Shown one piece after another: positions 36,638 to 49,128 of a stretch of DNA of 64,000 nt. Position 1 is the first letter of the stretch. Each line of letters begins with the position of its first letter. The stretch spans positions 23,835,344 through 23,899,343 of the forward strand of contig NC_088717.1 in NCBI RefSeq assembly GCF_963576615.1, in the 5' to 3' direction. The notes beneath the pieces are model-generated. The model saw nothing but the letters and a program-made list of their open reading frames with translations, made no database searches and was not told the origin of the DNA. The translations under genes and the position numbers were made by a program. The DNA is from Watersipora subatra. Its lineage: Eukaryota > Bryozoa > Gymnolaemata > Cheilostomatida > Watersiporidae.

Positions 36638-37379
36638 CAGGTTCGGCAACCTTTTCCACTCAAAGAGCCATTTGAGCCGTTTTCCGCAGGAAAGACTGTA
36701 GTGGGAGCCACAATCCCCCTTTGATATTTTTAATTAAAAAATAAAAAATACTACACGAAACTTTTTTGTTTAGCTTTTAATGCTTTTATACCATGTTTAC
36801 ACCATAAAACGAAAATGTGTGGCATGTATAATGATTTAACTGCTGAGAAAACAAAATTACACTTTTGCCAACAACAAAAAATAGTTTTTAAGGCCGTTTT
36901 AGTGCATAAATTTTTATAAGGTGTACTACCTGTATTAGTGTTGTTATTTTCCAGTAGTGCTGTTGACGATATTGCGGTCTTAAGTGGCTGGCCAGCCTTA
37001 CTAGATTTATGATTGTTTAACCCGTTTGTTGACATAATATTAGAAGGTATCTCGTAGCGATCTGGCCCTCTGCGCAAGTCCGGTAGTATGTTTTTCTGTA
37101 CTTTTATGTTAAAGTTGAAGCCATGTGACGATCATGTGATAAGGTACTAATAATAATAAAACGTAAATAATGACGCATAACAAACGACAATGTGATTTAT
37201 CACCATAACTACATTTCTTTTAAATTATCTCACAAAATCTAGTGATAAAGCTTCTATAGTTTTATTACTTGGCATGTAAGATAAAAGGAAAAAATTTAAA
37301 GTCAGAGGGAGCCACAGCGAGGGAATGAAAGAGCCACATGCGGCTCCGGAGCCACAGGTTGCTGACCCCTTGAAACGTC
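36638..37379. mobile_element. Non-autonomous hAT-like transposon
   Basis: The left end CAGGTTCGGCAACCTTTTCC, with AGAGCCATTTGAGCCG just inside, is mirrored on the right by AGCCACATGCGGCTCCGGAG then CCACAGGTTGCTGACCCCTT. These are the CAGGGGTCGGCAACC-type ends and GAGCC-rich subterminal repeats of animal hAT elements. CCGCTAGC (36630-36637) and CCGCTAGT (37380-37387) flank it as a near-perfect 8-bp target duplication if the right end is placed at 37379. The interior has no transposase. Confidence 0.78.
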
Positions 37380-38070
37380 CCGCTAGTCACTAGCAGGATG
37401 ACCAGTTTAAATCGACCAAACCTGATCGCAATTAAAACGCTGATAAGGAAAAGACTTCTTCAGAAAATGAGGCAAATAGTTGCACTTCCTGTTTGTAAGT
37501 AATATAAATATACAGTCTCATCTTTAGCCAATCACCAGTCTCGGTTCTCATATGTTTACACAGCCTTTTGATAAAAATAATAAAAGAAACTCCAACTTCA
37601 AATCATTTGAAGCATATATACATGTAGCAATGTATCTGAGGCTATATTTGAAGTTTTATTCTAACAATCATGAGCAACTACAATATAAAATGTATGTCAA
37701 TAAAGAGGCGTAACACTTCAAAGTTTAACGCAATAGTTGATGTCAATAACGAGAGGGACAAACAAAAAGCGTGACTATTGACTTCATTTGGAAGTCTGGG
37801 CATGCGTTTTCCTTCTAAAAGTTTTACCTGCTGTTAAGTTTTGTAGATTTTAATCTTAAAACATTTTGGCAGTCTGATCACCGGAAGCTACAAGTTGCAA
37901 TATCATAATGTTATTTTAAAAGTACATTTTCTAGAAAGCTTACAGGTTGAGGATTTGTTTGATACATAGCATAGTTTATTCTATGCATTGATTTGTCAAA
38001 GCAAAACAGGAATTCATATCATGTAAAAAAGCTGTTTACTTATAGTTTTTGAACATCGCAGTTGGAGCTC
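37380..38070. other. Intergenic, nothing recognised
   Basis: No exon-like frame or repeat recognised. Confidence 0.5.
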
Positions 38071-38350
38071 ATACACACACACGCACACACGTATGCACGG
38101 ATAATGCACACGCGCACACAGACACATGCGCACACACACACGCACACATGCACACACACACGCACACATGTATGAACGCACACTGCACACACACACACAT
38201 ACACACGCGCGCACACGCACACGCACACATGCCCACACAGACACGCACACGCACACACAAAAGCACACACACACACACATGCACACACTCATGCACACAC
38301 ACGCACACACGCACATACACACACATACACACATGTGCTCGCACACACAG
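38071..38350. repeat. (CA)n microsatellite with CACACG and CATG interruptions
   Basis: About 280 bp of imperfect CA dinucleotide repeat. Several open frames on both strands rich in His/Thr or Cys/Val are repeat artefacts. Confidence 0.97.
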
Positions 38351-40100
38351 AAATGCCGACTTTTTGTGAGACCATAAACTTCAACCTTGATCATATTATT
38401 ACAAAAAATATAGTAACCTCTAAGCTAAGGATGTTGCGATATCAATTGCTGAGCCAGTCTCACTGTAAACACATCAAACAAGTGAACAATAAACAATAAT
38501 AATAATAATAAGGATGAATAGTGATAACACCAAACACTATCATAATGTTAATAGAACAGATGCATCTTTTTAATAGACAGTAGGTAAATATAAGTACTAT
38601 ATAGTTGCAGAGAATAGCCTAAAGATAATAAATATAGATGCTATATAAAATACCAGCTACTGTAACTTATTTGATGTGACTATAAGAAGGCTAGTATTTG
38701 CTATGATACATGCTCATTTGTACTACAACTTTTTGATAGACACAGACGATTAGAGTTCGCAGTTTCAATCATTAGTTTAATACTTGTATGCATCCACAGG
38801 CAGATCAGCCGATACAAAGAAAGTCGAATATTTCTTCTCGCTCAAAATGACGGACTAATTATTGACAACTGGCAAAGAGCCAACCGCCGTGTCACGCGTG
38901 AAAACTTCTCGAAGTTACAGAATTCGGACTGTCCTTAGAGTTCCTTAAGATTTCCAAAGACAAAAGCCTTTAAAGATCAGTTTAACTTTACAAAGCTTTG
39001 ACTTACTCAAGCGTTGAGTCTATATTTTTTTAACCTTACCGTCTGTGAATTGATTAGCTTTTTGTTTTTATAACTATTATGCAGTCTAAACAGGATGCTC
39101 CTATTGGGGTTCATTACTCGGTCTAGCGCCTGTTAAATTATTAATTTCTGGTATGCCTATGTCTTAAATAATTGAATGTTTCAATTTAAGCAATGGCTGA
39201 GCTTGTAGGAATGCAAGACTGACGCAGGAGCTCCTGCACTAGCTGCACTAATACGATCCTTGCCTACCGTTAATCAACACAGCGTGTTTGCCTATAACAA
39301 ATTACTGTAAATATTGCGCTGTTCATAGCGAGCAAAGTGTCTTTATATAACAGAATATATTGTTGTTTAGAAAGTATTGTTAAATTTGACTCGACTGATA
39401 TCCGACATTCACAATGAGCATGATTAACGCCTTGCGATTTGATCTTTTGTCAAGCAATGCATCGTTATATAAATAGGCAGATGTATGGCTCAAAGTGTCT
39501 CCAATGGAACCTGAAGCTGGTAACTGCCTCAGGCTACGAGTAGATGTCTAGACAATACTATGTTCCCTTTCAATGTATTCAAGAAGGGAGTATTTTTCAG
39601 TGTGCCACGCTAACAGCGCTAACAGCCGATTTTGTAAAAAAATATTTTAATGAGTACACTGTGAGTCTGCCTGGGAATGGAACATGAACCCGCACGGAGA
39701 AAAGTTTGTGTCCTCACAAAAGCCGAGTGCAAATTTTACGAGAATTATAGTTTAAATTGAATGAGGGTTAGGTCGCCAACCAGGGTGATAGACAACTGAA
39801 AAAATATTTTCTAAAATGAAAGTTGTTAAAGATTTTTAACTTTGACCTTACAAAGTTCTGCGGCTCACATCTAACGAATTTTTAGGTTTTTCTCAAGTTC
39901 CGTTAACATGAAGTTGTACTCTTTAAAATTAGCTAAACTTTTAAGTGTGTAAAACCCAGCAAAAGATAGTTCAATGATATACACACACAAAAAATTCAAA
40001 CATGCAAATAGAAGTTTTTCCTTCAGTAGGATGAATGGTCTGTAGGCCTTATCCAGAGCATACCTGTTATAAGGTATGTTGGCAGGTCTGCGTACTCCGT
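38351..40100. other. Intergenic upstream of the Ig gene
   Basis: No supported gene. It leads into the TATA box at 40103. Confidence 0.5.
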
Positions 40101-40102
40101 GG

Positions 40103-40110
40103 TATATAAG
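40103..40110 (+). promoter_or_regulatory. TATA box of the Ig-domain gene
   Basis: TATATAAG lies 94 bp before the ATG at 40197, so transcription would start near 40133 with a short 5' leader. It is the clearest core promoter in the window. Confidence 0.6.
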
Positions 40111-40196
40111 CTGCCCATTTACTTTCTTCTTTCTCATCTACACCAGCACTTGACGGTCACACAACCTTTAGACATATTTTGATAACAAACATCAGA

Positions 40197-43100
40197 ATGA
40201 ACAAACTTATCGCGTTGCTCGCAATCGCTATGGCGATATGTGCAACAGTCTGCCAAGCGCAGGTGAATAGTGGTGAATATCGCTTTCAGAGAGTTAGACT
40301 CTCTCCAGGGAGCCTCAGACGAAGGTAAGAACAGACATCTACTTATAGACAACTATTTCTACGCACTGTGACAAAGATTTTTGTAGAATTAGGGCTGAAT
40401 TGCAGTTTTGTATCGTTATCTGGTAACCTGTCAATTGGCAGCTCTAATACTGGTCAACATATTCTTTACTTCACAGCTGCCAAATTGTCAAACTGTTTGA
40501 TACCGAAATTGCTAGAATTTGTATACCTATGCACGTTTTTGGTTGTTATCTTATGAATATTGAACTGCGTAGCTTTCATAATGAACTTTTCAACAGCCAA
40601 TCAGAAAATATAAAAAGTATAACTATCCACAATTTACGACGGATGATAAAATATTTCGATTTACTACCTTCAACTTTTGTTTTTAGGTTCACATTGACTA
40701 AAACAGACTCACCAAGATTTGCAGGTCGACAATTTGGCCAGCGTAAAAAAGTTGGAAGCAGGAGACCAAGTCCTGATACCCCAAAAGAACCTGAAACTAG
40801 CGCTGCTTCGAACCTTGGTCCAGCGTCTGCCCTCCGAGGCCAAAGAGGCTCCTATGATATAGCTGATCAGCAGAATGCCATACTTCCTGACCGAAACCTT
40901 GGTGAGACTAAATACTTAACGCTTAATGGAAGAAAACAAATCAGTCTGTCAAGTTTTTCAGTTCACCTGTTAAGGGGTGTAATTTGGTTTTTATTTTAAT
41001 AAATCGAGACCGATGCAACATTTTAACTGATTTTCAAACCTTCTAAAAAACTCTGTAGAAGTAATGCTTGCTGACTATGAAATAAAACGACATTTAATAA
41101 AACAATGTAAATTGATGAATAATAGTAATAATAATGAGGTCAAACACACAGAAAATAACAATATTCTTCAGGTGATTGAAAACAGACTAAATTTATTGTC
41201 CATCACCTAGAGATGAGTGGTAATGCCTAATTTGCAGTAAATATTGACCCAACAACGCACTCTCACTGGTCTCAAGGAATTTAGAAGCAAGACTGATGAA
41301 GTGCTGCCGCCAAAGCGCTGCTGATAGGGTCAGCTGGTTCTTTATCGCTCCTAGTTTCATTAGTCATTGACCGTATTCAAATTATGTCTAGAAGTTAGCG
41401 AGGGCAGCAACTTGTTGACAGCCAGTACCGGCAGCGGCATGGTCTGAACTATCCTTGATTTTGGGTGGCCGTTACTTACGCAAACAAAGGAATGTCTAGA
41501 ACAACAGTTGTGCCAGGGTAACACCTATGTCTATTGTCGTTATTAATCGAGCCAGACATTAAATATGTCGAATTTTCTGCGTGAGTACAAATTATTAGAA
41601 AACTTTTCTAGTCCAAGTACTTCAAATCTAGATGCTAAAGTAGATAGAGAGAAGGTGAGCACCCCTAGATTCTTGCTACTTGGAAAAAATTAAGGCTATT
41701 ATTTTTGTGTGGGAAACTTTCTTATGACACACCGCCAGGTGCAAAGTTTGTATGACCAACAAAACTTAGTGGGTTCTCACGGACCCCAACATACGCTTGG
41801 TGAACACGGACCGTGTTTGTGAGCGTTATTGTTTGATAAATTTAGAGATCGGTGTAGCGAAGTGAGATCTTTTTGCTTCTCTCACGCGCTAAGCTTGCTA
41901 ATGACTTTCAGTTTAGCTACTCTGTGGGTGGGAGTAAATCTCCTTGCTTTGTGCCTTTTAAAAAGTTTTAAATGGATGCATCCGGAGCCATGTTGATAAT
42001 AATCACAAACGTGATGTTATGCAGCTATATCAGGGTGCGAGATACAAGATCAGATATGAGATAGAATGTGTTTGTTCTGAAGAAGTCAAATCTTGTCTAC
42101 TGAGATCAATATTTGTAGCCAATTCACAAAATACAATTTTATGAAACCAGTTGCAGATGCCTCACATAAAAATTTATTTGAATTGAAAACAACATATTTC
42201 TTTTACTGATAAAATACATCGGAGACATACTACTTAATGAAATGTTGGCTATCAGATTACAATAAAACTTTTAGAGAATAATATTCAAAAAATATTTTTT
42301 AATAAACCCATCGCATTAAAGTCATTTCACGAGTCAAGTATTTTTTTTATAAGCACTTAAGCATGTACTGTAAGTTCTTGTAAGTTTAAATCATCCATAA
42401 AAACTCAATTCCACGTTTTAGACATATCCAAATGAGTTTAAACCATGAACATATTTGTTTAGACAAGCCTACAAAAGAAGAGTCTAACCCAAACAAGATA
42501 AACATTGAATCCAAATTGGTGCCAGAAACTGAAGATAGTGATATCATCACAGAGAGAGTCCATGTCGGTCACACAGCTATAGTACACTGTGCCTTTGACA
42601 ACATGCAGCAAGTCGGTGCTTACAGGCAGGCCAAGGTATGCTGTCATCAATGTTTATGCTTGTTCGGATAATTCGCCAGCGTGACGGCCGTTTCTTACGT
42701 CAGCATTGTCTAAGTAGTTTTTCCTTATTAATCACATTAACATAATTTAAAATTTGAAAGCGATTATCAACCAAATCTCATGCAGAACTGGGTGGTCTCT
42801 TGTTAAAGTGTGGCGCAACAACCTGCTACCGTGTGTCACCTGTGGTTGTGTCACCTGTCGACACACTTGCTTAAGTATTGCCCCAGCTCAACCAGTGCAT
42901 TTAATTTGTATCTAATGCAATTTGAGTGCCCATTGATCACCATGACTACGAAAAATGGTGATGCATTACGTAAACCTAGTCAGCAATTCAGTGCCCAGGG
43001 TTCTTTATCTCGGGCCATCTATTTAGGCCACGATTTCTTTTGTTTCTTTAGTAACTCAAAGTCGTGTCATAAATACCACAACTTAACGCGTATTATCATA

Positions 43101-46100
43101 GAGATTTTTCATAATACACGCCTTATTGTCTTTTCAGGCGTAATTAGCAACTGAGGGCGATTCTGTTGTGTTTCACATACCTCTAGTTTATGTTTGTGTA
43201 AACAGAAGTTAGGCCTTAACAATAGCCGAATGTTTTCTAATCCAGGGATGTGAATTGGCGTAGAAGTTGGCCTGCTTGAGAGGTGATCCCATGTTATCTA
43301 ATGGTTCAGTTTACAAATATCTAACAATATATCTCAACATTACAACGTGTCCCGATGAAGCGCCGCTTACAGGGTAATCAATGGCCCAGCAGTCGGTATT
43401 ATGTAATGAATGTTTATGTTTGGGAAGGAATTTCCATCTATTGTCACATTAGCCGAGGCACTTTAGTAACCTTTTCAATTATCTAAAGGAAAGACAAACA
43501 TGATAGTCTCTTTAGAGCGATATATCTATGTTTGGAGAGCCGATGAATAATGAACCTATTGTGTTATGAACAGATCTGGTGGACGAAGCTGTCAGAGACT
43601 GGCGTGAGTCGGCCGGTTATCGTTGCTGCCGGAACACAAGTTAGAATCCCTGATGACAGACTTCGAGTTGTAACTTTCCCAGACAACACGTTCTCCATTC
43701 TTATCATCAAGAATGTTTTGCCGGAAGACGCTGGGCAGTACAAGTGCAGCCTCCCTACAGTCACTGGCACAAGAACTAGTTTTACCGCCCTTGAAGTAGA
43801 AGGTATGAGTTATTTGATTGGTTGCCCTTCCATAACGAAGAAAGATTATTGGTTGAAAGCATGAGATGCAATTTACTTGAAGATTAACTTACACAAAACC
43901 TTAGTAGATTTTATCAGTAAGTATCAACATTTTGCTCTCATTTGAAAATGTGTTTGATGCTTGAGATGATCCGACTGTCGGGATATTTTAAAATTTAAAT
44001 CGACTAAACTTCCTGGCAGTCAAAACACTCAGATAAAATACATGTGCCGATATGACATCACTAGTTGTGCGGCTATGGACTATGGCTCGATATGACATCA
44101 CTAGTTGTGCGGCTATGGACTATGGCTCGATATGACCACTAGTTGTGCGGCTATGGACTATGGCTCGATATGACATCACTAGTTGTGCGGCTATGGACTA
44201 TGACTCGATATGACATCACTAGTTGTGCGGCTATGGACTATGGCTCGATATGACATCACTAGTTGTGCGGCTATGGACTATGGCTCGATATGACCACTAG
44301 TTGTGCGGCTATGGACTATGGCTCGATATGACATCACTAGTTGTGCGGCTATGGACTATGGCTCGATATGGACTAATTAAACTAGTTGCTGCGTCACGTA
44401 TCTCTATTTTATCGGTTTCTTTGCCGAAGTGCAACTATAGATGTCATAATCGCGCTTCCACTTAAATCTGAGGGTTTCAAGGAAGGATCTCATTCAAACT
44501 ATTATATCTTTGGACTGAGTAGGTCTACAAAACCAAAAATACATCAAACTGAAGCTTGGTGTCTTATCTTTATATTGATTTTTTTTCATTTTCATCACTT
44601 TGATGGTATAGGTTAAAGACTATCAAACTTTGACTAAACAGCTAATAAGGTTAAACATTTCGATTTAGAGTCAACATTATCAATAAGTTGTTTGAGCTCT
44701 GTTAAGATGTTCGCATCATGTGATCTATTGACGCAGTCTCACATGTTTGTATCATGTGATTGGTTGACACAGTCCCACGCGTTTGTATCATGTGATTGGT
44801 TGACACAGTCCCACACATCTGTATCATGTTGGTTGACACAGTCCCACATATTTATATAGTTTTTGATAGTTTATGCATCTCTGAAGAGGCTAACAAATAA
44901 TGGCTCTTTGTAGAAGCGGAGAGCGACATGCTTGCCATTTCTCCCCGTGAAACCTCTCTAAATTCTGGAGATGAGCTTAACCTCTTTTGCAAGCCTGAGG
45001 ACGATAGCCTGAGCGTCTGGTGGACTGCTAAGGATGCTTCCGGTAACAACATCGATGTCACGAGAGGCTTTGACAGAGTAGCGGTAAGTTTCCTTTCTTC
45101 ACAGACAATATTCTAGGACCTGGTAGGCTACGGAAGGCTTTTTAAAGTTTCCCATATTTGAGTTTCATCGACTGGCATTTTCAATCAAGTTGTGAGACTC
45201 GATCGGACATGCAAGTCGTTCTGTCGCATTTCGTTCAAACCTTTCCATCTGTTTATTCTTTGCACTTAAAGCACTTAATTGGAAATGAAGTGGTTCTTCG
45301 CTGTTTTTTGAATATCGAATTGAACTTACAGACTATTTATGAATACCTAAAAACCTGGATATGATTTTTCTGAGATACCGTGGTATGTTTTGTATAAAAG
45401 CGTACTAAAACAACATGATTTGTGATTTTAGGGAAAAACTCTGACCATAAGAAACATCCAGAGAAATCAGGCTGGCGTTTATACCTGCCATGTGGACTTT
45501 GGAGTTGCGGCACCCATTAGAAGACATTTCAGCGTAGTTGTTAAAGGTAAGGTACTTCAAAAAGTTTGAGCCTTTTAAGTATCTCTTTCATGTCCTTCTC
45601 TCACCTTTTCTCTTTCATGCGCCCCTCTCACTTGCTCCTGTCCGTAACAAAGAACTGGACAGTTTACTCTTGTATAATTAGCTGACATGCCAGTAGTTAT
45701 TCCGGAAAGTTCTTTGATGCCTGATTGAGGTGCCAGAGAATTGCGTAACAACAATTATCATTAACTATTTCCACACCTCGTCTTTCAGTACAATAATTTT
45801 AGCAGTTTATATTCTGCTAATAATTACTGAACAATGATCTTCCTTGCACCTAGTACGAGCCAAAGACTCACTAAGTCTTAACGTATTGTCTTTTCTCACC
45901 TCCGGATAGCCTCTTTTTCCGCGAGCTTCAAGTACAAATACCTGTCTTGACCTTCAGCTATGCGCTTCAGCTGATTTTGAAGGGTGATCCAAGCCAAATT
46001 TGATTTCTAAAAATTAATGTTGAACTTTTCCATCAGGGTGTATAACTATAAATAGAAAGTACTCATAATGATCTGAACTTTCTTATTTGACTATTAACTT

Positions 46101-47948
46101 CTCATACAATTTCCCATCTCGATATGGAAAGCAAAATTGATTATATGAGCACTGATTGTGAATCTGCATATTTTTAAAATAACAATTCATCGCTGGAAAG
46201 ATCAACTATTATGCAGGTAATTTGATAAGTTACTGGCATTTCCACCCAAAGTCATTTTTTATCCGCTAGTTCGTTACAAGGTGCTGTTCAGTCAATCAAT
46301 TACATGCATTTGCACTGTCAATAGTTGTTCAATAAGTAACCATCATGGATTGCCTCCCTATTATCTATCTCAATACTGGATGCTTCGTAGCTATCACCCA
46401 CATGCCTTTCCATTCAAACTAATTCAATGATATCACAATGATACTGGCTCCAAACCAAATTACAAATAAGGCACCTGCCCCAATATCACCTTTCAAACTG
46501 CTCAATGTTATTGAAATTTATAATTTTAGAACGACCATGGCCCATTGAAGCTTACATCGCAGGATTTAAGATTAACTCCTTACTTGCCAAATACAACAAG
46601 GACCCAGTCTACGGAGACAATGTGAATTTGAGATGTGATACGGGTGGTGTACCTACCCCGACTGTAACTTGGTACAAGAGTGGAGTGCCTCTGTCAGACT
46701 CTTACAAGTTCTCTATCTCCGTAAGTGGCACCCTACCACAACTCTCATGTCAGCTTTAGAGCAGCGTTTGTTTGTCTGCCTGAAGCGACGCAAAGATTAT
46801 TAGGAAAAACATTGCTTTTGACAGGTTTTGAACTTGCAACTTTTTGCCTGGTAAACAAATACTCTTTCACCTGCACCAATCAACTGCCTTGATGTTTATC
46901 AGAATATTTGGGCTGTTAGTTATTACACCTGACAACCTCTCATGGTATCAGTGTTTATAATATAATATATGATAATAATTAATAATTAATATAATATATA
47001 ATAATGCTGTATATCGATATTATCCTTAGGTATACATAGACTAGCAGATTCAGTAGCGTCATACTTCTAGCTGAAAAAATGTTGACAAAGATGCAGATCT
47101 TGCAAGTTATACATATGATTTGCTATAACTTGCTAATGAAGAAACTATACAGTTAGTGAAGTGAAGCTTTTGATGCTTAAAACTCTGGTTTGGGGAATCA
47201 GCAGAAGTAGCCAAATGATTTCTTTTACGCTCAATTTGGTTTAGTCAGGCACCACTGAGGCTCACTTTTTATGGAGCAGTTTAGTGCTAGTGAATACAAT
47301 GGTCACATTTTAATAGTACCAATTTATTTATGGCGCTTATTAATGAGACATAAACACAGAGAATTAAAAAACGAACAATAAACAGTTGAAATTTCAATTT
47401 TTTTAACAGTCATTGAAAATTTATTACTAGTGAACGCAGCGTTATAATCTATTTCTTTGATATTTTTATTTATCTATTAAATGTGTTTCAGTCTGAATAC
47501 ATTTGGCTACTTCTTGCATGCCTTTGTTACTTTGGTTCAGCTATGCTCTTCTGTAGCCAAGGTCGAACAATATTTTGTCGGTGTTTTAACGAGCTGTCTG
47601 TGATGAATAAATACCTACTCTTGTTTTCCGTTGCAGAGCTATGAGCCATCCTATACAGAAAATGCTGTCATTTCTAAACTGACCATAAAGGCTTTCCAGC
47701 GATCTGAAGAGGGAACGTATGAGTGCAGAGCTAGCAACGATGCCGGCACACAAAGTCAAGAGTTCAACATCCGCGGAGTTGAGAGTGATGACCCACTTCC
47801 TGCAGATGATGAAGATTATGCAAGAGCGGCGCTCAAAGGGCGAAATGGAGCTCTTAGAATTAGCATATGCAAGGCAGGCAGACCGTGTAAAACTAAGGCA
47901 TCAGGAAGAGATGACGTGGAGGAATACAGCGGTGATGGACGATACTAA
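40197..47948 (+). CDS. Secreted protein with three immunoglobulin domains (510 aa)
   Basis: Exons: 40197-40324, 40687-40901, 42463-42635, 43574-43802, 44914-45083, 45432-45546, 46530-46720, 47637-47948; all GT/AG and in phase. A signal peptide (MNKLIALLAIAMAICATVCQA) is followed by a basic, Ser/Pro-rich linker to about residue 145. Ig1 (about 146-248) has Cys157, IWW at 173-175 and the DAGQYKC motif (Cys230). Ig2 (about 252-344) has Cys274, WW at 284-285 and AGVYTC (Cys324). Ig3 (about 358-450) has Cys379, TWYK with Trp391 and EGTYEC (Cys437). The 56-residue tail is acidic then basic (ICKAGRPCKTK) and ends EEYSGDGRY. There is no transmembrane or GPI-type hydrophobic end, so it should be secreted. 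Layout resembles lachesin/hemolin-type adhesion or recognition proteins; I cannot name an orthologue. Confidence 0.88.
44047..44371. repeat. Minisatellite, 40-bp unit, about 8 copies
   Basis: The unit is CGATATGACATCACTAGTTG plus TGCGGCTATGGACTATGGCT. Two copies lack ATC (37 bp). It lies in an intron of the Ig gene, with copies almost identical. Confidence 0.95.
44705..44858. repeat. Tandem repeat, about 36-bp unit, 4 copies
   Basis: The unit is GTATCATGTGATTGGTTGAC plus ACAGTCCCACACGTTT, just before exon 5 of the Ig gene. Confidence 0.85.
46768..46946 (-). mobile_element. tRNA-derived SINE, copy 2 (worn)
   Basis: It shares the CACCTGCACCAATCAACTGCC block and the GTTATTACACCTGACAACCTC end with other copies, and on - a GTTCAAAACCTGTC-like B-box region. 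It lies in an Ig-gene intron. The conserved ACTAGT end is missing. Confidence 0.6.
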
Positions 47949-48430
47949 ATATACATTAGAAGCATCTGAAATACTTCCCTTAGTTGATACCCATACTTCC
48001 ATTAAAGTTATCCATGACCACCAAATAGTACTTTTGTATGCAATAAGAACCTGATTGAAACCAAATGATGTTACGATTTTTAATGAGTTCACCATCTTGA
48101 GCATTTTATGGAGCTAAGTCTAAGACTGAAGTTTCGACTGAATCTCATTGCAAATATTATGCGTTAACACGCATATGTACATTATACACTCCATGATTTC
48201 CTTATTGGATTTAACACGTCTTCATAGCATGCTTATTTGTACAATTTAGTATTTTAAATTTGAAATTTTACTAGGCTGATAAGTATGATAAAGTTTTTTT
48301 TAGAACTAACTGCGAATGATTTGCATTAAAATAGCATTCCAATATCTCTCAGTCCGTTTAGGTATATCTAGAACCCTGGTGCTCATTACATATCCAGTTC
48401 TGTATGACTTACTATTATTTATTTTGTTGA

Positions 48431-48436
48431 AATAAA
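48431..48436 (+). terminator. Polyadenylation signal of the Ig gene
   Basis: AATAAA lies 483 bp after the stop codon and is the first canonical hexamer downstream. Confidence 0.55.
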
Positions 48437-49128
48437 CTTGTACATAGCGTTCTTTTAATAACACATTCTCTTTTGATTTGAGTTCTATGCTTTTACGTAA
48501 TCAGGCATTTCCAAAGCAAAACAGAGATGATAACTCTTGCAAGCCTTATTTCATGTTAAATGCAACATGCAATGTGCCAATTGGACACACACAAGCTTAG
48601 TAATGGCTAAGGAGAGTGTGAGAATTTTCCCTCCAGTGACAAAATTTCATCAAAGATTTTAGAGACAGTTTTTGTTGTAAGAATGTTACATGGCTGACCT
48701 CTGGTTATGTTTTACGCAATTGCTTTGAACACCAATCAGTTACACTTATTATTGCAAATAGCTGTGTTTGGCTAGGCTTGACATAGGAAATATAAAACAA
48801 GTGTAACAGTATAGCATGAGTTGTGCTATTATTAAGGAGACAACTCCTATTTGACAAATGTGTTCATTCAACGTTTCCTTCAAACATCCACTTGATTTTT
48901 AACTATGCATTTTTTAGCTCGAATTAAACAGCAAGATGCAAAATAACTGTAAATAACAATAAAGTATATATTATAATTAATAATAATTACTAGAAATAAA
49001 ACAAGACGTTAGACAACACATCGTGGCAATAGCGAGCAGCTATTATTATATGACATGCTAATAAATAATCTTATATTAACCTATTAAATCAAGCTTATTA
49101 CTGTTTTATGTACTGCTTTAGTTTTCAA
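48437..49128. other. Intergenic space between convergent genes
   Basis: Contains the 3' end of the CARD gene transcript on - and no coding signal. I did not find an AATAAA on - close to the CARD gene stop. Confidence 0.5.

Noticed and set aside
38014..38394. Cys/Val-rich and His/Thr-rich frames of 82-126 codons
   Set aside because: Translation of a (CA)n microsatellite on both strands.
38800..38940. Exon-like stretch after a CCACAG acceptor
   Set aside because: The frame closes after 16 codons and the other phases have no homology or donor in place.
44027..44371. Regular 40-bp repeats considered as a CRISPR array
   Set aside because: The units are contiguous near-identical tandem copies with no unique spacers, inside an intron of a eukaryotic gene.
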